Below, in pieces: positions 1-9,466 of a DNA stretch of 39,785 nucleotides (position 1 is the stretch's first letter; each line of letters begins with the position of its first letter). The position numbers and the translations under genes are program-made. The stretch is from positions 1-39,785 of the forward strand of contig NZ_JAELTP010000050.1 of NCBI RefSeq assembly GCF_016428915.1, read 5' to 3'. The notes below the pieces were generated by a model. The model was not told where the DNA came from. It ran no database searches and saw only the letters and a program-made list of their open reading frames with translations. Source of the stretch: Pandoraea sp. ASV26. GTDB taxonomy: Bacteria > Pseudomonadota > Gammaproteobacteria > Burkholderiales > Burkholderiaceae.

Positions 1-103
1 CATCGGCCGCGACGTGGAATGCGTGGCGCTTGCGCGTGCCGTGCGTTATCACGCCGAGCACCGCATTCTGCTCAACGGCCACAAGACGGTGATCTTCCGC
101 TAA
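1..103 (+). CDS. purU: Formyltetrahydrofolate deformylase, C-terminal fragment
   Basis: The open frame enters from the left edge and stops with TAA at 101-103. Its last 33 residues contain VALARAVRYHAEHRILLNGH followed by KTVIFR. This is the characteristic C-terminus of PurU, which hydrolyses 10-formyl-THF to formate and THF for purine synthesis and one-carbon balance. The formyl-transferase core and the ACT domain lie outside the window. A hairpin terminator follows 37 bp after the stop, so this is probably the last gene of its transcript. The tail is distinctive, but the identification rests on only about 33 residues. Confidence 0.85.
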   Translation, partial: IGRDVECVALARAVRYHAEHRILLNGHKTVIFR

Positions 104-137
104 GCCTGCGCCGGGCACTACGGTGCCGCGCAGAAGG

Positions 138-173
138 AAAAACGCCCGGGACGTCATGTCCCGGGCGTTGTCG
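138..173 (+). terminator. Intrinsic terminator after purU
   Basis: A perfect 12-bp inverted repeat, AACGCCCGGGAC (141-152) and GTCCCGGGCGTT (158-169), closes a 5-nt loop. An A-run (138-142) lies on the left and a short T-containing tail on the right. It sits between purU and the convergent exporter gene, so it could work in both directions. Confidence 0.75.
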
Positions 174-196
174 TTTCTGGCGCTGTGCCGATGCGT

Positions 197-220
197 TTTC
201 GGCGTTTCGGCGTTTCGGCG
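197..220. repeat. 8-bp tandem repeat, 3 copies
   Basis: TTTCGGCG occurs three times back to back, 7 bp beyond the stop of the convergent transporter gene. It is a short direct repeat prone to slippage. No function is suggested by the sequence. Confidence 0.8.
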
Positions 221-227
221 GGAAGCG

Positions 228-1637
228 TCAGCTACGCTGCGCCAGTTCGCTGCCTGCGTCGCGCGCGAGACGCGCCACCGAAATCGTCGAACTCACGGCG
301 ATCAGCCCCACGGTGAGGAAGGCCCACGGGAAGTCGACGTCGGTCACATGGTCGCGTCCGTGCAGCCAGGACGACGTCTGCAACACGGCCGCCCCGATGG
401 TGATGCCCAGCGTGAGCGACAACTGTTGCGCGACGCTGGCCAGACTCGTCGCCTGACTCATGCGATGCGCGGGCACGTCGGCATAGGAAATCGCGTTCAG
501 GCTGGTGAACTGCAACGAGCGGAAGCATCCGCCGAACAGCAGCGTGCCGAGAATCACCAGATGCGATGTCTGCTCGGTGAACAACCCGTAGCCACCGATG
601 GTTGCCGACGCGATGAGTGCATTGGTCATCAGCACGCGGCGAAAGCCCCAGCGTTGCAGAATGCGCAGCGAGAGCGTCTTCATGAACATGGCGCCCGCCG
701 CCGAAATGAACGTGAGCGCGCCGGATTCCATCGGCGTCATCCCGAAGCCGAGTTGCAGCATCAGCGGCAGCAGGAACGGCGTTGCACCCACGCCAATGCG
801 GAACAGCGTGCCGCCCGCGACACCCGCGCGGAACGTGGGGATACGGAAGAGATCGAGTCGCAGCAGCGGGTGCGTGAGCCCCTTCGCGTGACGCAGATAC
901 GAGACCAGCAACATCGCACCGATGACGACGAGCCCCAGCGCGATCGGCGTAGGAACCAGATGACGGCCGATGGTGGACAGGCCCAGCATGAGGATCGACA
1001 GTCCGAGGCCCGACAGGACGAAGCCCTTCACGTCGAGCGGCGGCACTTTGTCTTCATACAGATCGGGGATGAACTTCGTTGCGAGGATGAAGCCGAGTAC
1101 GCCGATCGGAATGTTGATGAAGAAGATCCAGCGCCAGTGCCAGTACGTGGTGATGAAGCCGCCGAGCGGCGGGCCGAGCACCGGGCCGACAAGGGCGGGG
1201 ATGGTGAGGTAGTTGAGCGCGCGGACCATGTCGCGCTTCTCCACGGACTTGAGCAATGCGAGGCGTCCTACCGGCACCATCATCGCCCCGCCCATCCCTT
1301 GCACGAAGCGGGCGATCACCAGTTCCGGCAGATTGGTCGAAATGCCGCAGCAGATCGAGCCGAGCACGAACACGCCGATGGCGGTGCGAAAGACATTGCG
1401 CGTGCCGAAGCGGTCGGCGATCCAGCCGCTGATCGGAATAAAGACCGCGAGGCTGATGAGGTAAGTGGTGAGCGCGAGCTTGAGCGTGATCGGACTCTCG
1501 CCGAGATCTTTCGCGATCAGCGGCAAGGAGGTGGACAACACGGTGGAATCCATGTTCTCCATGAACAGCGCGCAGGCAACTATCAGTGGAACGAGCATGA
1601 GGCATGACGTTGCCGTCGCGGCAACCGGAATAAGCAT
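228..1637 (-). CDS. MFS multidrug efflux transporter, DHA2 (EmrB/QacA-like) family
   Basis: This is an inner-membrane proton-driven exporter of about 469 residues. Near the N-terminus it shows the family's first-helix motif MDSTVLSTSLPLIAKDLG. The MFS loop 2-3 signature GWIADRFGTRNVF follows, then the motif-C-like glycine/proline stretch GPVLGPPLGGFIT in helix 5 and WRWIFFINIPIG, which is typical of DHA2 exporters. Hydrophobic segments continue to the C-terminus, consistent with 14 or fewer helices. The frame could begin at a GTG (1658), the ATG used here (1637) or a downstream ATG at MLVPLIV; none has a convincing Shine-Dalgarno. It stands alone between purU and the autotransporter, with no membrane-fusion partner, and the substrate cannot be told. 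Family call is strong, start uncertain. Confidence 0.85.
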   Translation of the reverse strand: MLIPVAATATSCLMLVPLIVACALFMENMDSTVLSTSLPLIAKDLGESPITLKLALTTYLISLAVFIPISGWIADRFGTRNVFRTAIGVFVLGSICCGISTNLPELVIARFVQGMGGAMMVPVGRLALLKSVEKRDMVRALNYLTIPALVGPVLGPPLGGFITTYWHWRWIFFINIPIGVLGFILATKFIPDLYEDKVPPLDVKGFVLSGLGLSILMLGLSTIGRHLVPTPIALGLVVIGAMLLVSYLRHAKGLTHPLLRLDLFRIPTFRAGVAGGTLFRIGVGATPFLLPLMLQLGFGMTPMESGALTFISAAGAMFMKTLSLRILQRWGFRRVLMTNALIASATIGGYGLFTEQTSHLVILGTLLFGGCFRSLQFTSLNAISYADVPAHRMSQATSLASVAQQLSLTLGITIGAAVLQTSSWLHGRDHVTDVDFPWAFLTVGLIAVSSTISVARLARDAGSELAQRS

Positions 1638-1853
1638 TGGAAATACGACACGACGCACGAGACGGTGTGCGCCGTCAGGACACCCGATGATACGGAGGCT
1701 GCGCCGGACATGGCAGATCGGATGGCGGCGCTGTGTGCGTTATAGCAAACTTCGCCGCCGTTCGTCCCGTTCGTGTGCAGCGCCAGACGTCACGCGGGTT
1801 TGCGCCGCACGTGCTTCACACGGCGTCGTTTTGAAGGGTGGAATGCCGTGTCG

Positions 1854-1889
1854 CGGCACGATACGCGGCACGATACGCGACACGATACG
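1854..1889. repeat. 12-bp tandem repeat, 3 copies
   Basis: Two exact copies of CGGCACGATACG are followed by a one-mismatch copy, CGACACGATACG. A decayed fourth (CGGCTCGG...) leads directly into the hairpin pair at 1911-1949. Confidence 0.8.
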
Positions 1890-1910
1890 CGGCTCGGGAT
1901 GCTGGTAGAA

Positions 1911-1949
1911 CCCCTGTCGTAGGGGGCGGCCGGTGTGAAGTCACCGGCC
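1911..1949. other. Two adjacent perfect hairpins
   Basis: CCCCT (1911-1915) pairs with AGGGG (1921-1925) around GTCGT. Next to it GGCCGGTG (1928-1935) pairs with CACCGGCC (1942-1949) around TGAAGT. No T-tract follows on either strand, so this is not a classical terminator. It may be a factor-independent 3' structure for the upstream minus-strand gene or a structured RNA element. Confidence 0.45.
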
Positions 1950-2091
1950 CGGAAGTCGATCCGCGCCCTGGCCCTGGCGAGTCCCGCCCTCGGCCGGCGA
2001 CGCCAGATTGCGTCGCCGGCCCGTGGCGCCACCGCCTCCCCCTGTTCGCCTTGGCTTGCCGGTGCGTCCGGCTGCCTATTTGTCTTTTTCG

Positions 2092-2128
2092 CCCCCTCCG
2101 TTTCCTTTGCCGCCGTCATCGGAGGGGG
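2092..2128 (-). terminator. Possible weak terminator after the autotransporter gene
   Basis: CCCCCTCCG (2092-2100) and CGGAGGGGG (2120-2128) form a 9-bp stem with a 19-nt loop, just 10 bp past the autotransporter stop codon. On the minus strand the stem is followed by an A-rich rather than T-rich stretch, so terminator function is doubtful. Confidence 0.3.
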
Positions 2129-2137
2129 AGGCTCGCG

Positions 2138-5100
2138 TCAGAAGCGCCAGTTGAGATTCCCGTAGAGCGTGTTGTCGCTGACTTGCCCGCCGAACTGGCC
2201 CGAGTAGCTCACGCCCAGGGTCAGCGCGGTGCCGATGAAGGCGTCGACACCTGCGCTGACGACGGCCGCATCGCGTGCGATGGGAATGCCGCCTACCGTG
2301 AATGCCGCCGAGGTGCCCGAGAACGCCAGCCGCATGTCGGGCGTGTTCGCGCCATAAGCGTGACGCCAGCCTGCCGACAATCGCAGTCGTCCCGATGCCG
2401 CCGAACCGGTGCCGAAGGCCATCTCGCCCCGCAAGCCGGCCGTCGAGAACGTAATGCCCTGCGCCTGTTCGTCGGCATGAAGCGCGGCGATGCTGCCGGT
2501 TTCGTCGAACGCGTCGGTGCGCACGCGCGCGTAGGCCACGTTGACGAACGGCTCGATGCTGGCAGGGCCGGCGTCCAATCGCCATGCCGCTTCCCCGAAG
2601 ACTTGCCAGACGGAGGCGTTGTAGCTCCCGCGTGCCGTCTGCGCGATCGGGCCGACGGCGACGCCGCGCTGCGACGTGATCTGCTGCCATCCGTAGGCAC
2701 CGCCAATCGTGGCGCCAAGATGGCCGAAGCGACGGTTCACATAGGCACCGATCTGCGCATCGTTGCTGTTCCCGGAAGCACCCGGCCCGGTGTTGAACGT
2801 GCTGTGTCCCAGACCGCCAAAGCCGCCGGCTCGCCACGCGTCGGCCAATGGCACGTCGACACCGGCCAGCACCCCCATGCCGCGCCGATGCAGCGTCGAG
2901 GCACCGGAGCCACCGTCAGCGACCGGCTTGCCACGCATCTGCCCGTCGTTGCCATAGACCGATGCCCATGCCTGCGTGGCGCGCGGTTGCGTGCGGCAAT
3001 CGCTGCTGCGGTCGATTTGCGCCGGGTGGGTGGATGCCTCCCTGTCGTCGGGCGATGCGACGTCGCAGTCCTGCGCGAGAGAGAGACTTTCTCGCAGTCG
3101 TTGCGAGACGGCATCGCGCGCCATCTGCGTTTGGCTCAGCAACATCGACGTCACGGAGGCATACAGACTGCCGTCGAGACTCTGGAAGGCGGCCGGCGCC
3201 GTTGCCGCGCTCAGTCCGAGCGCAGCCTGATAGAGCGCGCTGCCGTTGCCGAGTGCGGAGACCGCACCCGCTACGGCCTGCTGATTCGGCGTGACGGCGC
3301 CAGCGGAAAGCGGCGTACCGTTCGGTGCGAACGTCAACAGCACGGACGTCGGCGTATAGCTGACTTGTGGCGTGAGATAGAGCAGATTGGTCGACGTCGA
3401 CGCAAATTGCCCGGAGACGCCGCCCGGTGCCGAAACGATCACGGCACCTGACGCATCGGCGGGTTGCGTATCCGGTGCTGCGTTGACGACGAGATGGCTG
3501 CCGCCGATCGATGCGCTGCCGCTGGCATCCACCTGACTCGGTGCGGAGCCGGGGGCGGCGCTCACTTGCAATGTCGAGCCCGGTTGGAGCGTGAGATTGC
3601 CATTGACGCCCAACGTCGAGCCGGGTGAGGCGACAACGATCTGGCTGCCGTTTGCGCCGGTCAGTGCGCCGGTCTGCGCACCGGTCGGTGCGCCCGCGCC
3701 GCTGCCACCCGACGCCGCCGGGGCAGGCGTCGTCAGCGTGGCTCCCGCCTGCACCGTCACAGGTGAGTTCGGGAGACCGCCAATGCTGAGTGTGCCGCCT
3801 GCCACGGTCGTCGGGCCGGTGAGCGGGTTTTGCCCGCCGAGCGTGAGCGTTCCGCTACCGTTCTTGACCAGACCGCCCGCACCCGACAACGTGCCGTCGA
3901 ACGTGTGATTGCCGTTGTCACCGGTGAGCAACCCGCCGCTGCCGAGCACAAGCTGTGTGCCCGTATCCGCTTCGAGCGAGGCGAATGTCAGCGGTGTCGC
4001 AGACGCGGAAGCATCGAACGTCGAACCCGCATTGCGCAATGCCAGCCCCGTGCTGTGACCGATCTGTCCGGAAGCGCCGAGCGCCAACGTGCCTCCCGTC
4101 ACGGTCGTTGTGCCGGAGAAGGTGTTCTGCCCCGTCAGGGTTTGCGTGCCCGCACCGGACTTGACGATGCCGCCCGCTCCGGTGATCGTGCCGCTCACGG
4201 TGTGACTCGACGCGTCGCCGAACGTCAGCGTGTTGCTGCCCAACGTGACATCGGTGCCCGCCTGTGTCGTGAGTGCGCCGATCGTGCGGCTGCCATCGGC
4301 GCCGGAAATGTCGAGCGTCGTCCCCGCGTTCTGCAACGTGACTGCGCCCGATGCCGCCAGCGTTCCGGCACCGCTCAATGCGAGCGTGCCAGCCTGAACG
4401 ACCGTTCCGCCGGTGAACGTATTCGCGCCCGTCATCGTCTCGGTTCCCGTGCCGACCTTCACGAGACTGCCGGCGCCCATCACGCCGCCGCTGTAGATGT
4501 CGTCGAGGCCGCTCGTGCCGACTTCGAGCGTGTTGCCGCCCATATTGACGGCGCCGCCGCCCGTGAGTGCGCCGAACGTCTGTGTGCCATTGCCTGCCGA
4601 CAGGTCGAACATCGCACCCGTCTGCACATTTACGACGCCTGCGTCGGCGAGGCTCGCGCCGGCGCCCAGGGCCAAGGTGCCGGCGTTGACGTTGGTCGCG
4701 CCCGAGTAGGTGTTCTGGCCGTTGAGAGTGAGCGTTGCTGCGCCGTTCTTCGTGATGCCGCCCGCGCCGCCGATCGCGCCGTTGAGCGTGAGATCGTTCG
4801 AGCCGGCGACGGTGAGATTCCCGTCAAGCGTGATCTGATTGCCCAACGTGCCGGTTCGCGTTGCGTCGAGTGACGTGCCGTCAGCGAAGCGCACGTTACC
4901 TGTGCCCAGGGCGGTGTTGCTGCTCACGGCGATCCCTCCGGCCTGAACATCGACCCCGCCGCCGAAGTCGCTATTGCCCGCCAGGGTCTGCACACCGTTA
5001 CCGAGTTTGACGAGGCCGCCATCTGCCCCGTGAATATCGGAGGCCAGTGCGTTGCCCCCCGCGTCGGCAAGCGTGAGTGTCGCGTTGCCGAGATTGATCG

Positions 5101-8100
5101 CGCTGCCTGAGATGCCAGCGATTGAGGCGACCGTTTGATTAGGGCCGGAAGACAGATCGAGCACCCCGGTCGCGCCACTGAGGTTGACGGCATTGCCATT
5201 CAGCCTTGTCGTGTTGCTTAGGGCGAGTGTGCCGGCGTCGATGCGCACGTTGCCGGTCAACGCTGCTCCGCTGTCCAGCATTTGCGTCCCGCTGCCTTGC
5301 TTGATGAGGCCACCGGTGCCGCTGAGCGTGCCGGTAAAAGTGCCGTTCCCCGCGCTACCGAGTGTGAGTGTCTGCATGCCCGCGTCGAGCGTGCTGCCGG
5401 CTGCGCCGTTCAGTGAGCCGATGACGGGCGCGGTGGCGGCGCTCACATCGAATGTCGCGCCGGACGCGAGCGTCACATCGTTCGCGTTGGACAACGTGCC
5501 GCCGGCACCCAACGCGAGCGTGCCGCTGTTCACGCCGACGTTGCCGGTAAACGTGTTCACGCCCCCGAGCGTCAACCGTCCGCTGCCATCCATGATGAGG
5601 GCGCCGGTTCCCGAGATGGCACTCGCCAGCGTGGCGTTGTCGTTGTTGCCCACTTGTAAGGTGCTGCCATTGCCGAGTACCACGCGCCCGCCCGTGCCTG
5701 ACAGATGCCCGAGTGATTGATTGCCCGCCCCGCTGACGTCGAACACGGCGCCCGGGCCCGACAGTGCTACCGTTGCCCCGCCCCCCAGACTCCCGGTTGC
5801 ACCGATGGCGAGGGTGCCGTCGGCAATCGTTGTGGTGCCGGTGTACTGCTGGAGACCGTGCAGCGTGGTCGTTCCGCTGCCTTGTTTGACGATGCCGCCG
5901 CTGCCACCGATGATGGCCGCGACGGAATGGCTCGTCGCATCGCCAAAGGTCAGCGTGTTGCTGCCGAGTTGGATTTGGGTACCCGAATCGGCGGAGAGCG
6001 CACCGACCGTTGTCGGCCCGTTGGCACCGGAAATATCAAATGTCGAACCGTCATTGTGCAGCGTGAGCGCACCGTTCGCCGCGAGGTTGCCCGCACCGCC
6101 CAGTGCCAGTGTTCCCGCCTGCACGACCGTGCCGCCCGTATAGGTGTTTTGCCCGGTGAGCGTTGCTGTGCCGGTGCCAATCTTGACGACCGACCCGGTG
6201 CCGGTGATGCCCCCGCTGAACGTGTCGTTCCCGGCCCCGCCGATCCCGGTGACCAGGGCGCCGATGTTCACGGTCCCCGCGCCCTCGATGGCGCCGACGA
6301 CCTGCGTGCCGTTGCCCGCGGAGAGATCGAGCGTTGCGCCGTTGGCAATGTTGATCAAGCCCGATGAATTCAGCGATGCCCCCGCACCCAACGCAAGTGT
6401 GCCTGCATCGATGTTCGTCGCCCCGCTGTAGGTGTTGCTGCCGCCGAGGGTCAGCGTTGCCGCGCCGGTCTTTGTCAGACCGCCGGTGCCGGACAGCACG
6501 CCGTTGAGCGTCAGGTCGTTGCTGCCAAGCACGGTGAGCGTACCCAGCAGGTCGACGTTGTTGCCGAGTGTGACGGCCTGCGTGTTGTCGAGGCTCGTGT
6601 TGCCGTTGAGGGTCAGCGCACCCGTGCCGAAGGCGAGATCGTTGCCTGCAATAAGGCCGCCGCCCCCAACGTTGATGCCGCCGGTGAAGTCGCTGGCGCC
6701 CAGGAAGGTCTGCACGCCGGTGCCTGTCTTGATGAGGTCGCCGGTCCCGTGAATCGCGCCGCCAAACGACGCATCGGTGTTGCCGCCGAACGTCAGAGTC
6801 TGCGAGCCGAGTTCGACCTGACTACCGGACACGCCGTTCAGCGCGCCAATGACCGAACCCCCGCCGCCGCTAACGTCGAACGTGCTGTTCGCGTTGCTCA
6901 GCGTCAGGGCGTTCGCTCCTTGAAGCGCGGCGCCGTTGCCCAATGCGAGCGTGCCGTTGGCGACATCGATGGCACCGGAGAACGTTTGCGTCGCCGTGAG
7001 CGTTTGCTGCCCCGTGCCTTGTTTGACGATGCCGCCGGTGCCGGTCAGCGTTGCCGACAGTGTCTGATTGCTGGCGTCGCCAAAGGTCAGCGTACCGGTG
7101 CCTAAGTTCACTGTGCCGCCAGTGCCCGAGAGCGCGCCGATCGTTTGCGCACCCGAGGCACCGCTGATATCGAACGTTGCGCCCGGACTGTTCAGCGCAA
7201 CGGCGCCCTGAGCAGCAAGCGAGCCACCTGCACCGAGCGCGAGCGTGCCGTCGTTGATCGTTGTGCCGCCTGTCCATCCGCCCGCGCCGTTCAGTGTCAA
7301 TGTCGCCGCGCCGGCTTTCTGCAAGGCGCCATTACCCGAGACCTCGCCTGTCAACGTCAGATCGTGAGTGCCGAGGATGGCCGACGTGCCGTTCAATGTG
7401 ATGTCGTTGCCGAGCGTGAGCGCCTGCGTGGTGTCGAGCGCTGTCTGATCGGCCATCGTGAGCGCGCCGGTCCCGACGGCATTCGCGTTACCCAACTGGA
7501 GGCCGCCGGCCGCGATACTGACGCCGCCCGTGAAGTCGCTGGCGCCCGAGAGGGTCGCCACGCCCGTCCCTTGTTTGATGAGGCTGCCGCCACTGCCGGT
7601 AATGATCCCGGCGAATGTCTGGTCGGTCGCATCGCCGAACGTCAGTGCGTTGTTGCCTAATGCGACGGACGCGGTATCGATGCCGTTCAACGCGCCGATG
7701 GTTTGCGCAGACGCCTGACTGATGTCGAACGTGGTGCCGGCACCGAGCAGCGATACGCTGCCGGTGCTCGCCAGCGAACCGCCGGTCCCGATCGCGATGC
7801 CGCCCGCGTTGATCGTCGTGCCGCCCGTGAACGTATTGGCGCCAGTGAGCGTGACTGTCTCAGCGCCCTGTTTGGCGAGACTGCCACTGCCGGTGATTTG
7901 ACCGGACAAGGTGAGCGGCGCGATGCCGCCGAGCGTCAACCCGCTGCCGCCGCCAATCGTCACGGCGTTCGCGAGCGTGACGGCTGTGGTGGCATCGAGC
8001 ACACCGCTCGTGCCGTAGACCTGCACTGCGCCGCTGCCGAGCGCGGTGTTGCTGCCGGCCATTAGCGTCCCGCTGGCGAGCGAGGTGCCACCGGCGTAGG

Positions 8101-9466
8101 TATTGTTTCCGGACAGTATCAGGTTGCTCGTGCCGTTCAGCGACACGCTGCCGCTACCGGTGACGGTATTGCCGAGCGTGAGCGAATTCGCACCGGAGAC
8201 GGTCAGGCCGTTGGCGCCGAGGGTGATCGGGAGTGCGATGTCCAGCCCTAAGCTGGCCGCCTGTATCGCGCCGCCATCGACCGTGAGCGAGCCGGTACCG
8301 AAGCTGCCGGGGTCATCGAAGATGGTGAGGCCGCCGTTGAGCGTTGTCGAGGTGACGGCCAGCGGACCATGAAGGGTCCAGGTACCGCCGCTCACCGTGG
8401 CCTGCGAGAAGTTCAGATAGCTCGTGCCATTGAGTGTGCCGGTGCCGATCGTGGTGGCGTTGTTGGCCGAGTTGAGCAGCATGAGCGCATTGGTGCCGCC
8501 CGCGCCGCCGTCGATCACGCCGGTGGCGGCGAAATCGAGATTGACACCGGTGACGCTAATCGCGCCGAGGCCCGTACTGCCGCCGTCGTCGAAGCTCGAG
8601 CCGGTCACTGCCGTGAACGTATTCGTGCTGTTGGCGCCGAGCGAGACGCTGCCGCTTAGCGCGCCCGAGTTAGTGAACGTGTTGCCCGCGCCCGGGGTCC
8701 CATTCGCCTCGAACGCGATGCGTCCGAGCACCGTGCCCGAGTTGGTGAAGTTGACGGCGCCGCCCCCGTACGCCGCCGCTACGGGAGCGCTGCCGGTGCC
8801 GGTGAGTGAGATGCCGAGCAATGGCGTGGCCCCGAGCGTGCCGCTGTTGTTGATGACGGTAGTGCCACCGGCGGCGTTCTGCACGGTCAGTGCCAAACCG
8901 GTGAGTCCCGGCAGGTTCGCGCCGAGAGGCCCTACCGTGCCGCGCATGATGGAGTTGTTCGTCACCGTCTGCGTGCTGCCGCCCGGGTTGGCATTGCCGA
9001 TCACCGTGCCACTCGCGAGGACGCCAATGCCGCCGAGCAACGAGGGATCGATGGTGCCGCCGTTCACGAGCGTCGCGTTGTCGCCCGTGAGTGACATCGC
9101 CGTACCGCCGACACCGAGCAGCACGCCGACGCTGGCGCCGCTGTTGACGTTGACTTCGAGGTTATCCGCTGCATTCGCATACGACGGGGCGAGCGGGTTG
9201 GCCGCGCCGCTGCATGTCACCACGTTGCCCGCTGCCGTGCAGGCGGCCCACACCGGCGCGGGTGCCACCGCCGCGCCGAGCAAGGCGAAGCATGCGAGGC
9301 AAACGCGCGTGAGTGAACCGGACAGGAACGTCGCCGCGCGCGTGCCGCAGCGGGCACGGCGTGCGCGCGATGCCGGTGCGCCCCCGCGCTGACGCGCCGT
9401 CTCCGGCGCAGGGACGACATCGACGCGGCAATGCCGCCAGACCAATCGATAGAGATGCTTGTTCAT
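2138..9466 (-). CDS. Giant type Va autotransporter adhesin with beta-strand repeats
   Basis: The protein has 2442 residues and is predicted to be surface-exposed. I chose ATG 9466 over upstream codons because it follows CCGGAG at proper spacing and begins MNKHLYRLVW, an extended signal peptide region (ESPR). A basic stretch, a hydrophobic core and a VWA|A cleavage site near residue 74 follow. The passenger then carries about 16 copies of the autotransporter-associated repeat, of the form GxGGLxKxGxGTLTLTGxNTYTGG...GTLALG, expected to fold as a right-handed beta-helix. The last ~290 residues, from about QAWASVYGNDGQ, are an autotransporter barrel ending in the aromatic-terminal NLNWRF. Two cysteines flank the linker before the barrel (LAQDCD...SSDC), and another pair (ACTAAG...VTCSG) lies at the mature N-terminus. 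No protease or other enzymatic passenger domain is seen, so adhesion or aggregation is the likely role. The gene is monocistronic. Confidence 0.92.
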   Translation of the reverse strand: MNKHLYRLVWRHCRVDVVPAPETARQRGGAPASRARRARCGTRAATFLSGSLTRVCLACFALLGAAVAPAPVWAACTAAGNVVTCSGAANPLAPSYANAADNLEVNVNSGASVGVLLGVGGTAMSLTGDNATLVNGGTIDPSLLGGIGVLASGTVIGNANPGGSTQTVTNNSIMRGTVGPLGANLPGLTGLALTVQNAAGGTTVINNSGTLGATPLLGISLTGTGSAPVAAAYGGGAVNFTNSGTVLGRIAFEANGTPGAGNTFTNSGALSGSVSLGANSTNTFTAVTGSSFDDGGSTGLGAISVTGVNLDFAATGVIDGGAGGTNALMLLNSANNATTIGTGTLNGTSYLNFSQATVSGGTWTLHGPLAVTSTTLNGGLTIFDDPGSFGTGSLTVDGGAIQAASLGLDIALPITLGANGLTVSGANSLTLGNTVTGSGSVSLNGTSNLILSGNNTYAGGTSLASGTLMAGSNTALGSGAVQVYGTSGVLDATTAVTLANAVTIGGGSGLTLGGIAPLTLSGQITGSGSLAKQGAETVTLTGANTFTGGTTINAGGIAIGTGGSLASTGSVSLLGAGTTFDISQASAQTIGALNGIDTASVALGNNALTFGDATDQTFAGIITGSGGSLIKQGTGVATLSGASDFTGGVSIAAGGLQLGNANAVGTGALTMADQTALDTTQALTLGNDITLNGTSAILGTHDLTLTGEVSGNGALQKAGAATLTLNGAGGWTGGTTINDGTLALGAGGSLAAQGAVALNSPGATFDISGASGAQTIGALSGTGGTVNLGTGTLTFGDASNQTLSATLTGTGGIVKQGTGQQTLTATQTFSGAIDVANGTLALGNGAALQGANALTLSNANSTFDVSGGGGSVIGALNGVSGSQVELGSQTLTFGGNTDASFGGAIHGTGDLIKTGTGVQTFLGASDFTGGINVGGGGLIAGNDLAFGTGALTLNGNTSLDNTQAVTLGNNVDLLGTLTVLGSNDLTLNGVLSGTGGLTKTGAATLTLGGSNTYSGATNIDAGTLALGAGASLNSSGLINIANGATLDLSAGNGTQVVGAIEGAGTVNIGALVTGIGGAGNDTFSGGITGTGSVVKIGTGTATLTGQNTYTGGTVVQAGTLALGGAGNLAANGALTLHNDGSTFDISGANGPTTVGALSADSGTQIQLGSNTLTFGDATSHSVAAIIGGSGGIVKQGSGTTTLHGLQQYTGTTTIADGTLAIGATGSLGGGATVALSGPGAVFDVSGAGNQSLGHLSGTGGRVVLGNGSTLQVGNNDNATLASAISGTGALIMDGSGRLTLGGVNTFTGNVGVNSGTLALGAGGTLSNANDVTLASGATFDVSAATAPVIGSLNGAAGSTLDAGMQTLTLGSAGNGTFTGTLSGTGGLIKQGSGTQMLDSGAALTGNVRIDAGTLALSNTTRLNGNAVNLSGATGVLDLSSGPNQTVASIAGISGSAINLGNATLTLADAGGNALASDIHGADGGLVKLGNGVQTLAGNSDFGGGVDVQAGGIAVSSNTALGTGNVRFADGTSLDATRTGTLGNQITLDGNLTVAGSNDLTLNGAIGGAGGITKNGAATLTLNGQNTYSGATNVNAGTLALGAGASLADAGVVNVQTGAMFDLSAGNGTQTFGALTGGGAVNMGGNTLEVGTSGLDDIYSGGVMGAGSLVKVGTGTETMTGANTFTGGTVVQAGTLALSGAGTLAASGAVTLQNAGTTLDISGADGSRTIGALTTQAGTDVTLGSNTLTFGDASSHTVSGTITGAGGIVKSGAGTQTLTGQNTFSGTTTVTGGTLALGASGQIGHSTGLALRNAGSTFDASASATPLTFASLEADTGTQLVLGSGGLLTGDNGNHTFDGTLSGAGGLVKNGSGTLTLGGQNPLTGPTTVAGGTLSIGGLPNSPVTVQAGATLTTPAPAASGGSGAGAPTGAQTGALTGANGSQIVVASPGSTLGVNGNLTLQPGSTLQVSAAPGSAPSQVDASGSASIGGSHLVVNAAPDTQPADASGAVIVSAPGGVSGQFASTSTNLLYLTPQVSYTPTSVLLTFAPNGTPLSAGAVTPNQQAVAGAVSALGNGSALYQAALGLSAATAPAAFQSLDGSLYASVTSMLLSQTQMARDAVSQRLRESLSLAQDCDVASPDDREASTHPAQIDRSSDCRTQPRATQAWASVYGNDGQMRGKPVADGGSGASTLHRRGMGVLAGVDVPLADAWRAGGFGGLGHSTFNTGPGASGNSNDAQIGAYVNRRFGHLGATIGGAYGWQQITSQRGVAVGPIAQTARGSYNASVWQVFGEAAWRLDAGPASIEPFVNVAYARVRTDAFDETGSIAALHADEQAQGITFSTAGLRGEMAFGTGSAASGRLRLSAGWRHAYGANTPDMRLAFSGTSAAFTVGGIPIARDAAVVSAGVDAFIGTALTLGVSYSGQFGGQVSDNTLYGNLNWRF
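3830..8120 (-). repeat. Autotransporter passenger repeat array
   Basis: This is the coding repeat array of the passenger, about 16 units by eye. Three units share an SDFxGG variant (near 7531, 6685 and 4965). The blocks of about 840 bp that follow two of them (roughly 5860-6700 and 4135-4980) match unit by unit in protein sequence, which suggests an internal segmental duplication. Confidence 0.7.

Larger units (their letters stand above)
1638..2137. other. Intergenic region with repeats and hairpins, no gene seen
   Basis: About 500 bp lie between the start of the exporter and the end of the autotransporter. The small frames here lack ribosome sites and recognisable protein. The region carries a 12-bp tandem repeat (1854-1889), two adjacent hairpins (1911-1949) and a long-loop inverted repeat (2092-2128), each listed separately. 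Confidence 0.6.

Noticed and set aside
123-1607. A 494-codon plus-strand frame opposite the DHA2 exporter
   Set aside because: Shadow of the transporter gene; very high Arg/Glu/Gln content and no domain.
1900-1990. Possible cobalamin- or FMN-type riboswitch
   Set aside because: The GGTG-GAAGTC-ACC loop loosely recalls a cobalamin core, but the other conserved blocks are missing and no plus-strand gene follows it.
2138-9466. The repeat-rich stretch as a CRISPR or satellite array
   Set aside because: It is one continuous coding frame with protein-level repeats; there are no identical DNA repeats separated by unique spacers.
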